A stretch of DNA of 64,000 nucleotides from Virgifigura deserti (GCA_003576685.1 QOZR01000015.1:1-64000); one strand, 5' to 3'. Shown: positions 41,369 through 50,406, counted from the stretch's first letter. A program made the numbers and translations. The notes: generated by a model not told the origin, from the letters alone.

Positions 41369-42808
41369 GCGGCCGGATGCGCCCTTCTCCGCAACGGCCG
41401 AGGCAGAGTGGTTAGCCACCGCCCCCGGGAAGACGCGGCTGGCCGGCAGTTCGACGAGAATTTCGGTGCCGACGCCGATCTCGCTGCTGACCGCGATGGT
41501 GCCGCCATGCAGTTCGATGAAGGCCTTGGCCAACGGAAGACCGAGGCCGGTCCCCTTCTGCTTACGTGCATAGGCGCTGTCGACCTGTTCGAAAGCGTTG
41601 AAGACCTTCCGTAGCTCGTCGCTCTCGATGCCGATGCCCGTGTCGGTGACGGTGACGCGGATGCCACCGGCCGGAGGCCGGGCGAGATTGAATCGGATGG
41701 CGCCGCCGGCGGGCGTGAACTTGATCGCGTTGGACAATAGGTTATCGATGACCTGCCGCATCCTGGCCGCGTCGCCCCGAATGGCCGGAAGCGCGGGCTC
41801 GGCTTCGATATGGACAGTGAGCGAGGCCCGCCGGACGATTTCGCGCGCGTCGTGAACCGCCTGTCGGACCACTTGGTCGAGGAACATCTCCTCCTCGGCG
41901 AGCGTCTGCTTTCCGGCCTCCACCTTCGAAAGGTCGAGGATGTCGTTGATCAGCAACAGCAGCCGCTCCGCCGAATTGTGGATGTCCTCGACATACTCGA
42001 CCTGCTTCTGGCTAAGGGCGCCGGCATAGCCGCCCTGCAGCAACTCCGAAAAGCCGATGATGCCGTTGAGCGGCGTCCGAAGCTCGTGGCTGGCATTGGC
42101 CAGGAACCGTCCTTTGGCGCGGCTTGCCTCGACGGCTGCGTCTCGCGCCTTGCTGAGCCCGATGGCCATTTCGGTGAGCCGCTGGTTCGAGGCGCGCAGA
42201 TCACGCTCGGACCGGATGTAGCGCACCATGAGGTAGATGAGACCGAGAACCAGGAGAATGAATCCGATCGCGTAGGCGAGCAGCTTTTGCTGAAAGCCCT
42301 TGAACAGCGCCTGGAGCGCGCCAACAAGGGAGTTCTGCCGTTCGGCGACCCGAAGCGACAAGGCACGGCTATGCTCGAGCGTGGCGTCGATATGGGCGAT
42401 GGCAATCGCCAGGAAGGCCGGTCGGTCCGATTCGAGAAGCGGCAAGGTGGCGTCGATCGCCTCTATTTCCCGGCGGATCAAGCCGATTTCCTTCAGGTCG
42501 GCGATACCCTGGGTGTGCCAGTCATTGTCACGGCGCTTCGGCAGCGTGTTGAGGCGGCTGAAGACAAGATCGATCTGGAATCGGATGTCGGCATCCGATG
42601 TCGCCGCCTCACCACCGAGCTTCGCCTGCGTCAGCTCCAGCTTCAGCCGAAGCACCTCCCGGTTCAACTGCGCCTCGTACCAGAAATCCGCGCCGCTGGA
42701 CTCCTCGACGCTGCGTTGCAGCATGAGCAGGTCGCTGACCAGCAAGGGTGTGCTCAGCAATAGAAGGGCGAAGCAGATCGCCCAGGTTAGTTTTCCCCCG
42801 GTGACCAT
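41366..42808 (-). CDS. Membrane sensor histidine kinase
   Basis: 480 aa. A transmembrane helix is at residues 8-28, a periplasmic alpha-helical sensor (about 30-175) follows, then a second TM helix (LLAYAIGFILLVLGLIYLMV). A coiled-coil linker leads to the kinase core. H-box NASHELRTPLNGIIGFSELL, N-box DNLLSNAIKF, G1 DTGIGI and G2 GTGLGLPLAKAFIELHGG are intact. No receiver domain or response regulator adjoins it. The gene 39 nt upstream encodes a periplasmic Moco-fold protein and may be its ligand-sensing partner. Confidence 0.9.
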   Translation of the reverse strand: MVTGGKLTWAICFALLLLSTPLLVSDLLMLQRSVEESSGADFWYEAQLNREVLRLKLELTQAKLGGEAATSDADIRFQIDLVFSRLNTLPKRRDNDWHTQGIADLKEIGLIRREIEAIDATLPLLESDRPAFLAIAIAHIDATLEHSRALSLRVAERQNSLVGALQALFKGFQQKLLAYAIGFILLVLGLIYLMVRYIRSERDLRASNQRLTEMAIGLSKARDAAVEASRAKGRFLANASHELRTPLNGIIGFSELLQGGYAGALSQKQVEYVEDIHNSAERLLLLINDILDLSKVEAGKQTLAEEEMFLDQVVRQAVHDAREIVRRASLTVHIEAEPALPAIRGDAARMRQVIDNLLSNAIKFTPAGGAIRFNLARPPAGGIRVTVTDTGIGIESDELRKVFNAFEQVDSAYARKQKGTGLGLPLAKAFIELHGGTIAVSSEIGVGTEILVELPASRVFPGAVANHSASAVAEKGASGR

Positions 42809-42847
42809 AACGCCGTCATTTCAATTCAGCCGATCTGACCCACGCCA

Positions 42848-43438
42848 TCACTCGACGGTGATCTTCGCAAGCTGCCAAACCCATCGCGACAGATATTCCC
42901 GACTGCCAAGCTCCGGATAGGCATGCTGCGGGTAGACGACCCACAGCGGCCCCCGTTCGCGCCGCGACATGTAGGCCCCGTTCTCCTTGAAAGCGAGAAT
43001 TACGGGCCAATCGCGGGCGTCGGAAATCGGTATCGGAATGCTGTAATCGTTCAAGGCGGTCAGGATGAGCCTCGTCGCGTCCGCTTCGGCGCCGAGGACC
43101 TCCAGAAGACGGGACAGCAGCACGCCTTCAAAGACAACCTTCCCTTCGGTCCAGTTGGTCGACGTCGTGAACCGGACCACCCCCAGCCGTTCCAAGGTCG
43201 GCATGTCGAAGGCAGCCACCCCGTCTTCACCGGCATCGACACGCCCGCTCACCCGAAGCACCATCGGGCCCTCGGGTTTGGGAACCGGATCGCCCGGCAT
43301 CAGCGTCTGTTCGCTGACGACCTCATAGACCGCGGACTGCGCAGAGACGGGATCGATCTGGCCAAACAGGCCCAGGATGGCAAAGAACGCCGCTCTTCCG
43401 GAGATGATCCGGGCCGCCAGCAAGAACAGGCGTTGCAT
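42848..43438 (-). CDS. Exported oxidoreductase-molybdopterin-binding-fold protein
   Basis: 196 aa with a signal peptide (about residues 1-33, LFLLAARIISGRAAFFAILG, ending VSAQS). The mature part resembles the sulfite-oxidase-type Moco domain (VLRVSGRVDAGEDGVAAFDM, LERLGVVRFTTSTNWTEGKV, YSIPIPISDARDWPVILAF, WVVYPQH). It is small and has no conserved cofactor Cys, so it is probably a non-catalytic periplasmic binding protein. It is co-directional with the kinase gene 39 nt downstream, suggesting a sensor pair. Confidence 0.8.
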   Translation of the reverse strand: MQRLFLLAARIISGRAAFFAILGLFGQIDPVSAQSAVYEVVSEQTLMPGDPVPKPEGPMVLRVSGRVDAGEDGVAAFDMPTLERLGVVRFTTSTNWTEGKVVFEGVLLSRLLEVLGAEADATRLILTALNDYSIPIPISDARDWPVILAFKENGAYMSRRERGPLWVVYPQHAYPELGSREYLSRWVWQLAKITVE

Positions 43439-43540
43439 GTTTCGCTCCTTTGCTCAACGTCCTGTAGAACAGGCCATTTCATCATGATGAAGATAGCCCG
43501 AGCTCTTTAAGAGGACGTTAAGGTACTTGCCGGGTGCCTG

Positions 43541-44854
43541 TCAGGCACTCTTAATCACGACGGCCGAACTGACGAGCGGCATCTGGACGATCGTCTCCGG
43601 CCGATCGGCGAAGAACCGCTCCGCGGCGCGTGTGGCTCCAGGGCACTCGGCATGACCGTAGTCGTCGATCACCATAACGCCCCCCGGCAGGAGGCGTGGA
43701 TAGACGAAGGCCAGGCAGTCATGGACGGAACTTTCGATGTCGACGTCGATGTGAGCGAAACGGAAACAGTGATCGTGAAGGCCCGGCGGAATCGTATCGG
43801 GAAAGATACCGGGATGGAGATGGACGTGGGGGTTGTTTGCCAGGAGACGCCGGACCTCGGCAACCGAGGTGTCGGCGAAGCACCCTTTCAGGCCAGCCTC
43901 GTCGAGCGACAGCCGGTCGGGCATCCCGGCGAAGGTGTCGAACAGATGGAGTTCGCCGCCGGCCTGGCGGCGCAGCAGCGTCTCCGAGATTAGCTTCGCC
44001 GTTCCGCCCCGGAAGCTGCCGATCTCGATACAGTCTCCGGGCAGGCGCAGGGTCGTCAGGAGCCATTGATACAGGAGATAGAGACGACTGAGATCGACCA
44101 CGGTCGCGTCCCGCACGCCGCTCGCCAGGATCGCTTCGAACTCCTCCATCGTCTGCCATTGCGCCCGCGCGGCGATGGCCGCCTCGGTCAGCTTCACCAG
44201 CATCTGTATCTCCGGCGCGTCGTTCGACTGCACCGGCGTCAGCGGATGTGGCCGCTTGCGCAGCAGGACCTCGATCCGCCGGTGGAAGCCCTCGGGGGCG
44301 TCCTTGGGCATACGCTCTGGATCCGAACCGTTCGCCGATGCCGCGCGGGAATCCGGAGTCCCTGGCATCAGGGCGACATACTCCACCTCCGCCAGATGGC
44401 AAATCACCCGCAGGAGTTCGAGGAGATTGACGCTGCCGTCGGCCACCGCTGGATCCTGCATGGTGAAGCGCCAAGAAGCGGCCTTGCCGTCGCACCCTTG
44501 CGGCACGGTAAGAACCATTGCGCCGCCGGGCCGCACGACCCGCGTCCAGTTGGCAAGAGCGACCGACAGTCTCGGCAAGGTTTGCAGGACATCTTCGGCA
44601 TAGAGGACGTCGTAGCGATCGTCGCCATAGCCCGAGAGCAGTTGCGGATCCTCCATTGCCGGATCCAGAATGTCCCAGGTCGCCGCGCCCGCCGTGATCG
44701 GCACGCCGGAGGGACGCTCCGATACGCCATCTCCGGACGTGATGATCAACCCCGCTCCGGCCGGCAACCGGTCGGCGAGCGTCGAGATTGAAATCGTCGA
44801 GTGATCGACGAGGCCACTATGCTTGCTCGACAAGGCGAAAACCTCCCCCCACAT
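43541..44854 (-). CDS. Two-domain methyltransferase: SAM-MT-like N-terminus fused to TylF/MycF-type domain
   Basis: 437 aa. The N-terminal half carries a class I methyltransferase-like motif set (YDVLYAEDVLQTLPRLSVAL, WTRVVRPGGAMVLTVPQG) but lacks a clear GxGxG loop, so it may be inactive. The C-terminal half (about 220-437) is TylF-like: CIEIGSFRGGTAKLISETLL, LHLFDTFAGMPDRL, FRFAHIDVDIESSVHDCLAF, GGVMVIDDYGHAECPGATRA. TylF enzymes O-methylate sugars of macrolides, but in genomic context they often act on surface glycans. It is a single gene, not part of an obvious pathway. Confidence 0.8.
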   Translation of the reverse strand: MWGEVFALSSKHSGLVDHSTISISTLADRLPAGAGLIITSGDGVSERPSGVPITAGAATWDILDPAMEDPQLLSGYGDDRYDVLYAEDVLQTLPRLSVALANWTRVVRPGGAMVLTVPQGCDGKAASWRFTMQDPAVADGSVNLLELLRVICHLAEVEYVALMPGTPDSRAASANGSDPERMPKDAPEGFHRRIEVLLRKRPHPLTPVQSNDAPEIQMLVKLTEAAIAARAQWQTMEEFEAILASGVRDATVVDLSRLYLLYQWLLTTLRLPGDCIEIGSFRGGTAKLISETLLRRQAGGELHLFDTFAGMPDRLSLDEAGLKGCFADTSVAEVRRLLANNPHVHLHPGIFPDTIPPGLHDHCFRFAHIDVDIESSVHDCLAFVYPRLLPGGVMVIDDYGHAECPGATRAAERFFADRPETIVQMPLVSSAVVIKSA

Positions 44855-44990
44855 GAACGGCTTTGCCCGGTCAAGGCGCGGCGTCGATGAAACCCATGAT
44901 TCGTCGGGAATTTCGCCGAATGGGCTTGCTCGTCCGAGAGCCTATGGGCGCCCCCTACTCCTAACGAGGGTTTATGCTATATGAACAGCC

Positions 44991-45743
44991 ATGCATATTG
45001 CCATAGCCGAAATGTGGTTCGAGACCCGCAGCCTTGAGGACGGCGTCACCCATATCTGGGAGCCTTGCGTCAAGCCGTTCTATCGCTGCAACATCTGGCA
45101 TGTCCGGGGCCGCGACCGCGATCTCCTGCTCGATTCCGGCATGGGCGTCGTCAGCCTCAGGGACCGGATCGCGGCGCTCGCCGAACGGCCGGTTATGGCG
45201 GTCGCCAGCCATACCCATTTCGACCATATCGGCAGCCATCACGAGTTCCCCGAGCGGGCGGTGCATCGGGCCGAGGCGGCGATCATGGCACAGCCGACGC
45301 GCGTCAACACGCTCGCCGACCTCTATGTCAGCGACGAGATCTTCACCGCCCTGCCGCCGGGCAGCTACAGCGCCGAGCGCTATGAGGTCGCGCCCGCACC
45401 GGCGACGCGCCTACTCGAGGACGGTGACGTGATCGATCTGGGCGACCGCCGCTTCGAAGTGTTGAGCCTGCCCGGGCATTCGCCCGGCTCGATCGCGCTC
45501 TGGGAAAGCGCCACCGGGACTCTGTTCTCGGGCGACACGGTCTATGACGGCCCGCTGATCGATGATTGCTATCATTCGAACGTGGACGACTACGTCGAGA
45601 GCATGGAGCGGCTGCGCGACCTGCCGGTGCGAATCGTCCATGGCGGCCATTTCCCGAGCTTCGGGCCCGAGCGTTACCGGACGCTGATCGACGAATACGT
45701 CGCCGGCAAGCGCCGCCCCGGCTGCCCGGCTGAAGTCGGCTAA
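44991..45743 (+). CDS. MBL-fold metallo-hydrolase
   Basis: 250 aa. Zinc ligands are visible: HTHFDHIGSHHEF (HxHxDH), LPGHSPGSIALW (His), SGDTVYDG (Asp) and VHGGHFPSF (His). This is the glyoxalase II/lactonase-type beta-lactamase fold. The substrate is unknown. The start MHIAIAEMWFETRSLEDGV was kept; an internal ATG seven codons on is possible. It converges on the ABC transporter operon, overlapping its ATPase gene by 4 nt. Confidence 0.87.
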   Translation: MHIAIAEMWFETRSLEDGVTHIWEPCVKPFYRCNIWHVRGRDRDLLLDSGMGVVSLRDRIAALAERPVMAVASHTHFDHIGSHHEFPERAVHRAEAAIMAQPTRVNTLADLYVSDEIFTALPPGSYSAERYEVAPAPATRLLEDGDVIDLGDRRFEVLSLPGHSPGSIALWESATGTLFSGDTVYDGPLIDDCYHSNVDDYVESMERLRDLPVRIVHGGHFPSFGPERYRTLIDEYVAGKRRPGCPAEVG

Positions 45744-46801
45744 TCCTTCAGCAGCACAATATCGGCCGGCCAAGCGCGCAGTTCGATCGCCTCGCCGACG
45801 GCGACCGGCGCATCGACGCGAGCGCGCAGCAGCAGCTCGAGATCGCCGCTCTCGCTTCGTGCGTGGCAGCGCAGATGCGTCCCTTGGAACGACATCTCGG
45901 CGATCCGGGCACGGCCGAGCGAAACCTCGCCTGCTGCCGGCTCGAGCAGAAGCTGTTCCGGCCGGATCGAAAGATGCACGCGGTCGCCCGGCGCTGCTTG
46001 TCCCGCAGCCGTCAGAACGCCAAGCGCCGTCTCGACCCGCACCCCCTCCCCTGCCCGTTCCGTGACGCGGCCGGACAGGATGTTGCTCTCGCCCATGAAG
46101 GTCGCCGAGAACAGCGTCGCCGGCTTGAGATAGACGCGCGCCGGCTGCCCGCTGTCCTCGACCCGCCCCCGGTTCATGACGATGACCGTGTCGGCCACGC
46201 TCATCGCCTCCTCCTGGTCGTGGGTGACATGGACGAAGGTGGTGCCGAGCCGCTTCTGGATTCGCACCAGCTCCTCCTGCATCTGGCGCCGGAGCGCGAG
46301 GTCGAGCGCGCCCAGCGGCTCGTCTAGCAGCAACACCGTCGGCTCCACCGCGATCGCCCGGGCCAGCGCCACGCGCTGCCGCTGCCCGCCGGAGAGCTGA
46401 TGGATCGAGCGCGGGCCGAACCCTTCGAGGCCGACCAGCCGCAGCATGTCCTCGGCGCGCCGCTCGCGCTCCGCCCTCCGCACCTTCCGCATCGCGAGGC
46501 CGAAACCGACATTGGCCGACACGCTCATATGCGGAAACAGGGCATAATCCTGGAATACGGTCGCGGTCGGACGGCGCGCCGGGGGCATGGCCGTCACGTC
46601 GATGCCCCCGATCCGCACCCGCCCCTCGGTCGGCTCCGTGAAGCCGCCGATCATCGACAGGATCGTCGTCTTGCCGCTGCCTGACGGGCCGAGCAGCACA
46701 ACGAACTCGCCCTTGCCGATCGCCAGGTCGATCTTGTCGACGGCAACGGCGCGGTCATAGGTCTTGCGAAGGCCGACGAGCTCGACCAGCGGTTCGGTCA
46801 T
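45740..46801 (-). CDS. potA: Spermidine/putrescine-type ABC transporter ATPase
   Basis: 353 aa from ATG 46801, overlapping the potC stop by 4 nt (ATGA). Walker A is LGPSGSGKTT, Q-loop VFQDYALFPHMSV, signature LSGGQRQRVALARA, Walker B VLLLDEPLGALD and H-loop VTHDQEEA. The C-terminal TOBE domain (about 270-350) contains LSIRPEQLLLEP. This places it in the polyamine/iron/opine ATPase group. A much longer frame upstream is in potC and unrelated. Confidence 0.93.
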   Translation of the reverse strand: MTEPLVELVGLRKTYDRAVAVDKIDLAIGKGEFVVLLGPSGSGKTTILSMIGGFTEPTEGRVRIGGIDVTAMPPARRPTATVFQDYALFPHMSVSANVGFGLAMRKVRRAERERRAEDMLRLVGLEGFGPRSIHQLSGGQRQRVALARAIAVEPTVLLLDEPLGALDLALRRQMQEELVRIQKRLGTTFVHVTHDQEEAMSVADTVIVMNRGRVEDSGQPARVYLKPATLFSATFMGESNILSGRVTERAGEGVRVETALGVLTAAGQAAPGDRVHLSIRPEQLLLEPAAGEVSLGRARIAEMSFQGTHLRCHARSESGDLELLLRARVDAPVAVGEAIELRAWPADIVLLKD

Positions 46802-47580
46802 TTTGTTCTCCGGCCACGCCGCAGCGCGAATTCGACCAGAAGGGCAAGCAGGATCGAGACGCCGAACACCAGCGTGCCGACCGCGTTCAGTTCGGGGCTG
46901 AGTCCCGAGCGCAGCATGCTCCAGATGATCACCGGCAGAGTGACGTCGAAGCGACTCAGCAGGAAGGCGATCACGAACTCGTCCCAGGACAGGGTGAAAG
47001 CGATGAAGAAGGCGGCGAGCAGGGCCGGCCAGAGCATCGGCATGGTGATCAGCAGCAAGGCCTGCAGGTCGCCGGCGCCGAGGTCGTGCGCCGCGCGCTC
47101 GACATTGGCCTGATGCTCGCCCATCTGCGAATAGAGGATCGCGAAGGTGAGCGGCAGGTTGATCACGACATGGCCGATGCCGATCGCCAGCAGCGACTTG
47201 CCGATGCCGCTCATGTTGAAGGTGATCAGCAGGCCCATGCCGATGATCAGATAGGAGACGGTGATCGGCGCCATCAGCAGATACTGCACCGCCCCGGCAA
47301 ACCGCGGGCGGCTGCGCGCGAGGCCATAGGCGGCAAGGAATCCGAGGACCGTCGCGACCAGCGACGACAGCAGGCCGACGAGGACCGAGTTCCACAGCGC
47401 CTCCATCAGGCGCCGGTTGTCGAACACCCGCTCGTACCATTGCGTGCTGAAGCCCTTGAAGGGCGGCACGGGCAGGATACCGTCCTGGAACGAGAACTGC
47501 ACCAGCACGACCACCGGCAGGAAGATGAAGCCGATGGCGATGATGACATAGACGATTGCCGGCAGGTCGCGCAGCCGCAT
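46798..47580 (-). CDS. potC: Polyamine-type ABC transporter permease (PotC-like)
   Basis: 260 aa, six predicted membrane helices. The EAA loop is seen around ERAAHDLGAGDLQALLLITM followed by PMLWPALLAAFFIAFTLSWD and EFVIAFLL, all typical of PotC. Its start overlaps the potB stop (TGATG), so the three genes are translated together. Confidence 0.92.
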   Translation of the reverse strand: MRLRDLPAIVYVIIAIGFIFLPVVVLVQFSFQDGILPVPPFKGFSTQWYERVFDNRRLMEALWNSVLVGLLSSLVATVLGFLAAYGLARSRPRFAGAVQYLLMAPITVSYLIIGMGLLITFNMSGIGKSLLAIGIGHVVINLPLTFAILYSQMGEHQANVERAAHDLGAGDLQALLLITMPMLWPALLAAFFIAFTLSWDEFVIAFLLSRFDVTLPVIIWSMLRSGLSPELNAVGTLVFGVSILLALLVEFALRRGRRTK

Positions 47581-48419
47581 CAGACCCGCTCCATCTTCAG
47601 CCGGCGGGCAAACAGCAGGAAGGCGACGGTCACCACCAGCATCAGGATCATGCTCAGCGCCGAGGCCAGCGGGAAATCGGCCTGGCGGCCGATCTGCAGC
47701 ATGATCGCCTGGGGCAGCAGCAGTTCCCGGCTGCCGCCCAGGATCTGCGGCGTGATGTAGTCGCCGATCGCCAGCACGAAGGTCAGGAAGGCGCCGACGG
47801 CAACGCCCGGAAGGCTGAGCGGCAGGGTGATGCGCAGGAAGACCTGTGCCGCCGAGGCGCCGAGATCGGCCGCCGCCTTGCGGTAGGACTCCTTGATCTG
47901 CACCAGATTGGCGTAGATCGTCAGCGTCAGCAGCATCGTGAAGAAATGGACGAACCCGAGAATCGTCGCGCCGCGGGTGTTGCCGAGACCGATCGGCTGG
48001 TCGATCAGGCCGAGGCCCGTCATGGCCGCATTGAGGGTGCCGTTCTCGGAGAGAACCAGAAGCCAGCTATAGGACCGGATCACGTAGGAGGTCCAGAACG
48101 GCAGCACGACCAACACGAGCAGCAGCCGCTGCCAGCGCGCCGGAACGCGGTAGGCCAGAATGTAGGCGAGCGGATAGGCCACCAGGATGCTGAGCACCGT
48201 GACCGCAACCGTCACCTCCATCGAGTTGAGCAGCGCCTCGACGAAGGCGCCGTCGGCGCGGGTGAAAAACGCCGCGTAGTTCGCCAGAGAAAAGCTCCAG
48301 ACCGTCCGGCCGGCCACGCGCTCCGTAAAGCTCAGCGCCAGCATGGCCGAGAGCGGCAGGATGAAGAACAGCGCCGTCCAGAGGAGGGCTGGTACGTACG
48401 CCCAGCGCTTCATCCGCAC
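47580..48419 (-). CDS. potB: Polyamine-type ABC transporter permease (PotB-like)
   Basis: 279 aa, six predicted membrane helices. The conserved YVIRSYSWLLVLSENGTLN segment and the EAA loop YRKAAADLGASAAQVFLRIT are diagnostic of PotB. It is separated from potD by a REP-like palindrome pair (48425-48492), which may lower permease expression relative to the binding protein. Confidence 0.92.
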   Translation of the reverse strand: MRMKRWAYVPALLWTALFFILPLSAMLALSFTERVAGRTVWSFSLANYAAFFTRADGAFVEALLNSMEVTVAVTVLSILVAYPLAYILAYRVPARWQRLLLVLVVLPFWTSYVIRSYSWLLVLSENGTLNAAMTGLGLIDQPIGLGNTRGATILGFVHFFTMLLTLTIYANLVQIKESYRKAAADLGASAAQVFLRITLPLSLPGVAVGAFLTFVLAIGDYITPQILGGSRELLLPQAIMLQIGRQADFPLASALSMILMLVVTVAFLLFARRLKMERV

Positions 48420-48424
48420 TAAGC

Positions 48425-48492
48425 CTCATCCTTCGACAAGCTCAGGATGAGGTTCTTTCCAAAGCCCTCATGCTGAGCCTGTCGAAGCATAA
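48425..48492. repeat. Paired REP-like palindromes between potD and potB
   Basis: The first hairpin CTCATCCT / AGGATGAG spans 48425-48451. A second, TGCTGAGCCTGTCGAAGCA, is in inverted orientation at 48471-48489. The TTCGACAAGCTCAG / CTGAGCCTGTCGAA pattern is widespread in alphaproteobacterial intergenic DNA. In the operon it sits directly after the binding-protein gene, where REP elements of other ABC operons stabilise the upstream mRNA. Confidence 0.8.
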
Positions 48493-48523
48493 GAGAACAC
48501 ACCGAATACATGAAGGCGACGCC

Positions 48524-49618
48524 TTAGGCCTGCAGGAACTCCGTCCAGACCTCGAGCATCTGTGCGTCGAGCTCCGCATCGGGAATGAAATAGGGATAGG
48601 AGTTCGCGATGAAGCCGAGCTGTTCGTCCCAGCGCAGGCGCGCCTTCTCGGCATCGCCGAGGGCGGCGCTGCGGTTCGCCGGCATGGCCCAGTAACAGCT
48701 CGCGGTCGCGAGCTGCGCCTGCCCTTCCGGCCCGACGATATACTTCACGAACTCGGTCGCCAGGTCCTTCCGCGTCGAATCGGCGAAAACGCCGATCCCC
48801 TGCATCCAGCGGATGCCGCCCGACTCCGGAATGGTCCAGTCGAGCGCCGCGTTCTCACCCGACAGACCGGCGACGACGAACTCCCCGCCGGCGACAATGA
48901 TGTCGGCGGCGCCAGTGATCAGCGCGTTCTGAACCGTCGGCACGTCGCCGATGACGGCGGCGAGTTGCTTCATCTCCAGAAGTTTGTTCCGAATCTTCGG
49001 CAGATTGTCGGCCGTCAGGTCCTGCGGTTTGATGCCCATGCCGAGCGCGACCATCTCCATTGCCGGGATGTAGTAGTCATAGATCGCGATGCGGCCTGCG
49101 TAGTCCGGGTTCCACATGATGTCGGCCCGTCGGACGTCGGCGGAATCGACCTTCTTATTGTTGTAGGCGATCGCGTTGTAGCCGAACTTCTCCGGCACGG
49201 CGTAAAGCTTGCCGCCGGCATAGTGCAGCTCGGGCGCGCGCAACTCCGGGAAGATGGTATCCCATGGCATCTCGTCATCCGGGAGCTCCGCCAGCAGGCC
49301 TTGGCTGACGAATTTCGGCAGCACGTCCACCGAATCGACCACGATGACGTCCCAGTCGCCCGGCTGCGACTGCTCTAGGATCGCCAAGGCGGCGCCCGTT
49401 TCCTGATAGTCCTTGATGTTGATCCGGCAGTCGAACGCCTCCTCGAAGGGCTGCAGCAGCGCCGCGTCCGTGTGATCGCACCAGACGAGCGCGTTCAGCT
49501 CCTCGGCGGCACGCGCGCGGCGTGGCAGCCCGACCGCGCCGGTCGCGGCGAGCGCGGCGCCGGCGCCCAGAAGCCGGCGGCGGCTGATCGGGGAAAACGG
49601 CAGCGGAGAACGCAGCAT
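48524..49618 (-). CDS. potD: Polyamine-type ABC transporter substrate-binding protein
   Basis: 364 aa with a twin-arginine signal (PISRRRLLGAGAALAATGAV, cleavage near RARAAEE). The mature part is a type II periplasmic binding protein of the PotD/PotF family: LNALVWCDHTDAALLQPFEE, DVIVVDSVDVLPKFVSQGLL, YNAIAYNNKKVD and DLATEFVKYIVGPEGQAQLA. The Tat signal is unusual for PotD of enterobacteria but common in Alphaproteobacteria. First gene of the potDBCA operon, divergent from a TetR regulator. Polyamine specificity is inferred from family and the arginine/polyamine genes alongside. Confidence 0.9.
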   Translation of the reverse strand: MLRSPLPFSPISRRRLLGAGAALAATGAVGLPRRARAAEELNALVWCDHTDAALLQPFEEAFDCRINIKDYQETGAALAILEQSQPGDWDVIVVDSVDVLPKFVSQGLLAELPDDEMPWDTIFPELRAPELHYAGGKLYAVPEKFGYNAIAYNNKKVDSADVRRADIMWNPDYAGRIAIYDYYIPAMEMVALGMGIKPQDLTADNLPKIRNKLLEMKQLAAVIGDVPTVQNALITGAADIIVAGGEFVVAGLSGENAALDWTIPESGGIRWMQGIGVFADSTRKDLATEFVKYIVGPEGQAQLATASCYWAMPANRSAALGDAEKARLRWDEQLGFIANSYPYFIPDAELDAQMLEVWTEFLQA

Positions 49619-49675
49619 CGGAGCCTCCCAATCTTATTGATTATCGAGTTGGCGAACATTCACCTTGACCAAAAA

Positions 49676-49724
49676 ATGAACCGACTTCAAAAATGGGTCA
49701 ATTCATTTTTTGAAGTCGGTTCAT
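49676..49724. promoter_or_regulatory. Operator: perfect 18-bp inverted repeat between potD and tetR
   Basis: ATGAACCGACTTCAAAAA (49676-49693) and its exact reverse complement (49707-49724) are separated by 13 nt. The right arm includes the first two bases of the tetR start codon at 49723. The left arm is 58 nt upstream of potD. This is a strong candidate for TetR binding, autorepression and control of the pot operon. Confidence 0.75.
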
Positions 49725-50406
49725 GACCAGTCTCAGGGTGCGACAAAAGGCGGGGCGACGGCGCGATATCCTCGCCGCCGCGGGCGAGCTGTTCCGGCGC
49801 GACGGGTTCGACCGCACGAGCATCGAGGGAATCGCCGAGCGCGCGGCCGTGGCGCCCGGAACCGTCTACAACTACTTCCGCTCGAAAGGAGACTTGCTTC
49901 TGGCACTGGTCGCTCTCGACGGTGAGGAGATCCGCGCGGACGGAAAGCGACTGATTGCCCGCCCGCCTGCCGACCCCGTCGCCGCGGTCAACCGTCTCCT
50001 CGAAGGCTATGTCGATCATGCGCTCGTCTATCTCGACAAGCGGCTGTGGCGGAACATCATGGCGACGGCCCTGACCCAGGCGGCGACGCCGTTCGGCCAA
50101 GGCTATGCGGAACTGGACGGCAAGCTGGCCCGGCAAGTGGCGGACCTGCTGGCTGCCTTACAGGACCGCGGTCGGCTGCCCACGACGCTGCGCTGCGATG
50201 ATGCCGGCCAGATCCTGTTCGCCGTCTGCAACACGCATTTCATGACCTTCGTGGCCCAGGACGACATGCCACTGGCGGCAATGAAGGAGGCGATGTTCCG
50301 CCATATCCGCATGGTCTTCGAAGGGCTGATCGCGCCGGCCGGTACCGCGACGCCCGAACGGAAGCGGCCTCAGGCCGATGAACGTCGGGAGCCGCTCGCG
50401 ACGTAA
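49723..50406 (+). CDS. TetR/AcrR-family transcriptional regulator
   Basis: 227 aa. The N-terminal HTH is RRRDILAAAGELFRRDGFDR and TSIEGIAERAAVAPGTVYNY (about residues 11-53). The C-terminal ligand domain contains helices LWRNIMATALTQAATPFGQG and NTHFMTFVAQDDMPLAAM. It is divergent from potD with an inverted-repeat operator overlapping its own start, so it likely represses the transporter and itself. Its last 37 nt overlap the convergent aruH gene. Confidence 0.9.
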   Translation: MTSLRVRQKAGRRRDILAAAGELFRRDGFDRTSIEGIAERAAVAPGTVYNYFRSKGDLLLALVALDGEEIRADGKRLIARPPADPVAAVNRLLEGYVDHALVYLDKRLWRNIMATALTQAATPFGQGYAELDGKLARQVADLLAALQDRGRLPTTLRCDDAGQILFAVCNTHFMTFVAQDDMPLAAMKEAMFRHIRMVFEGLIAPAGTATPERKRPQADERREPLAT

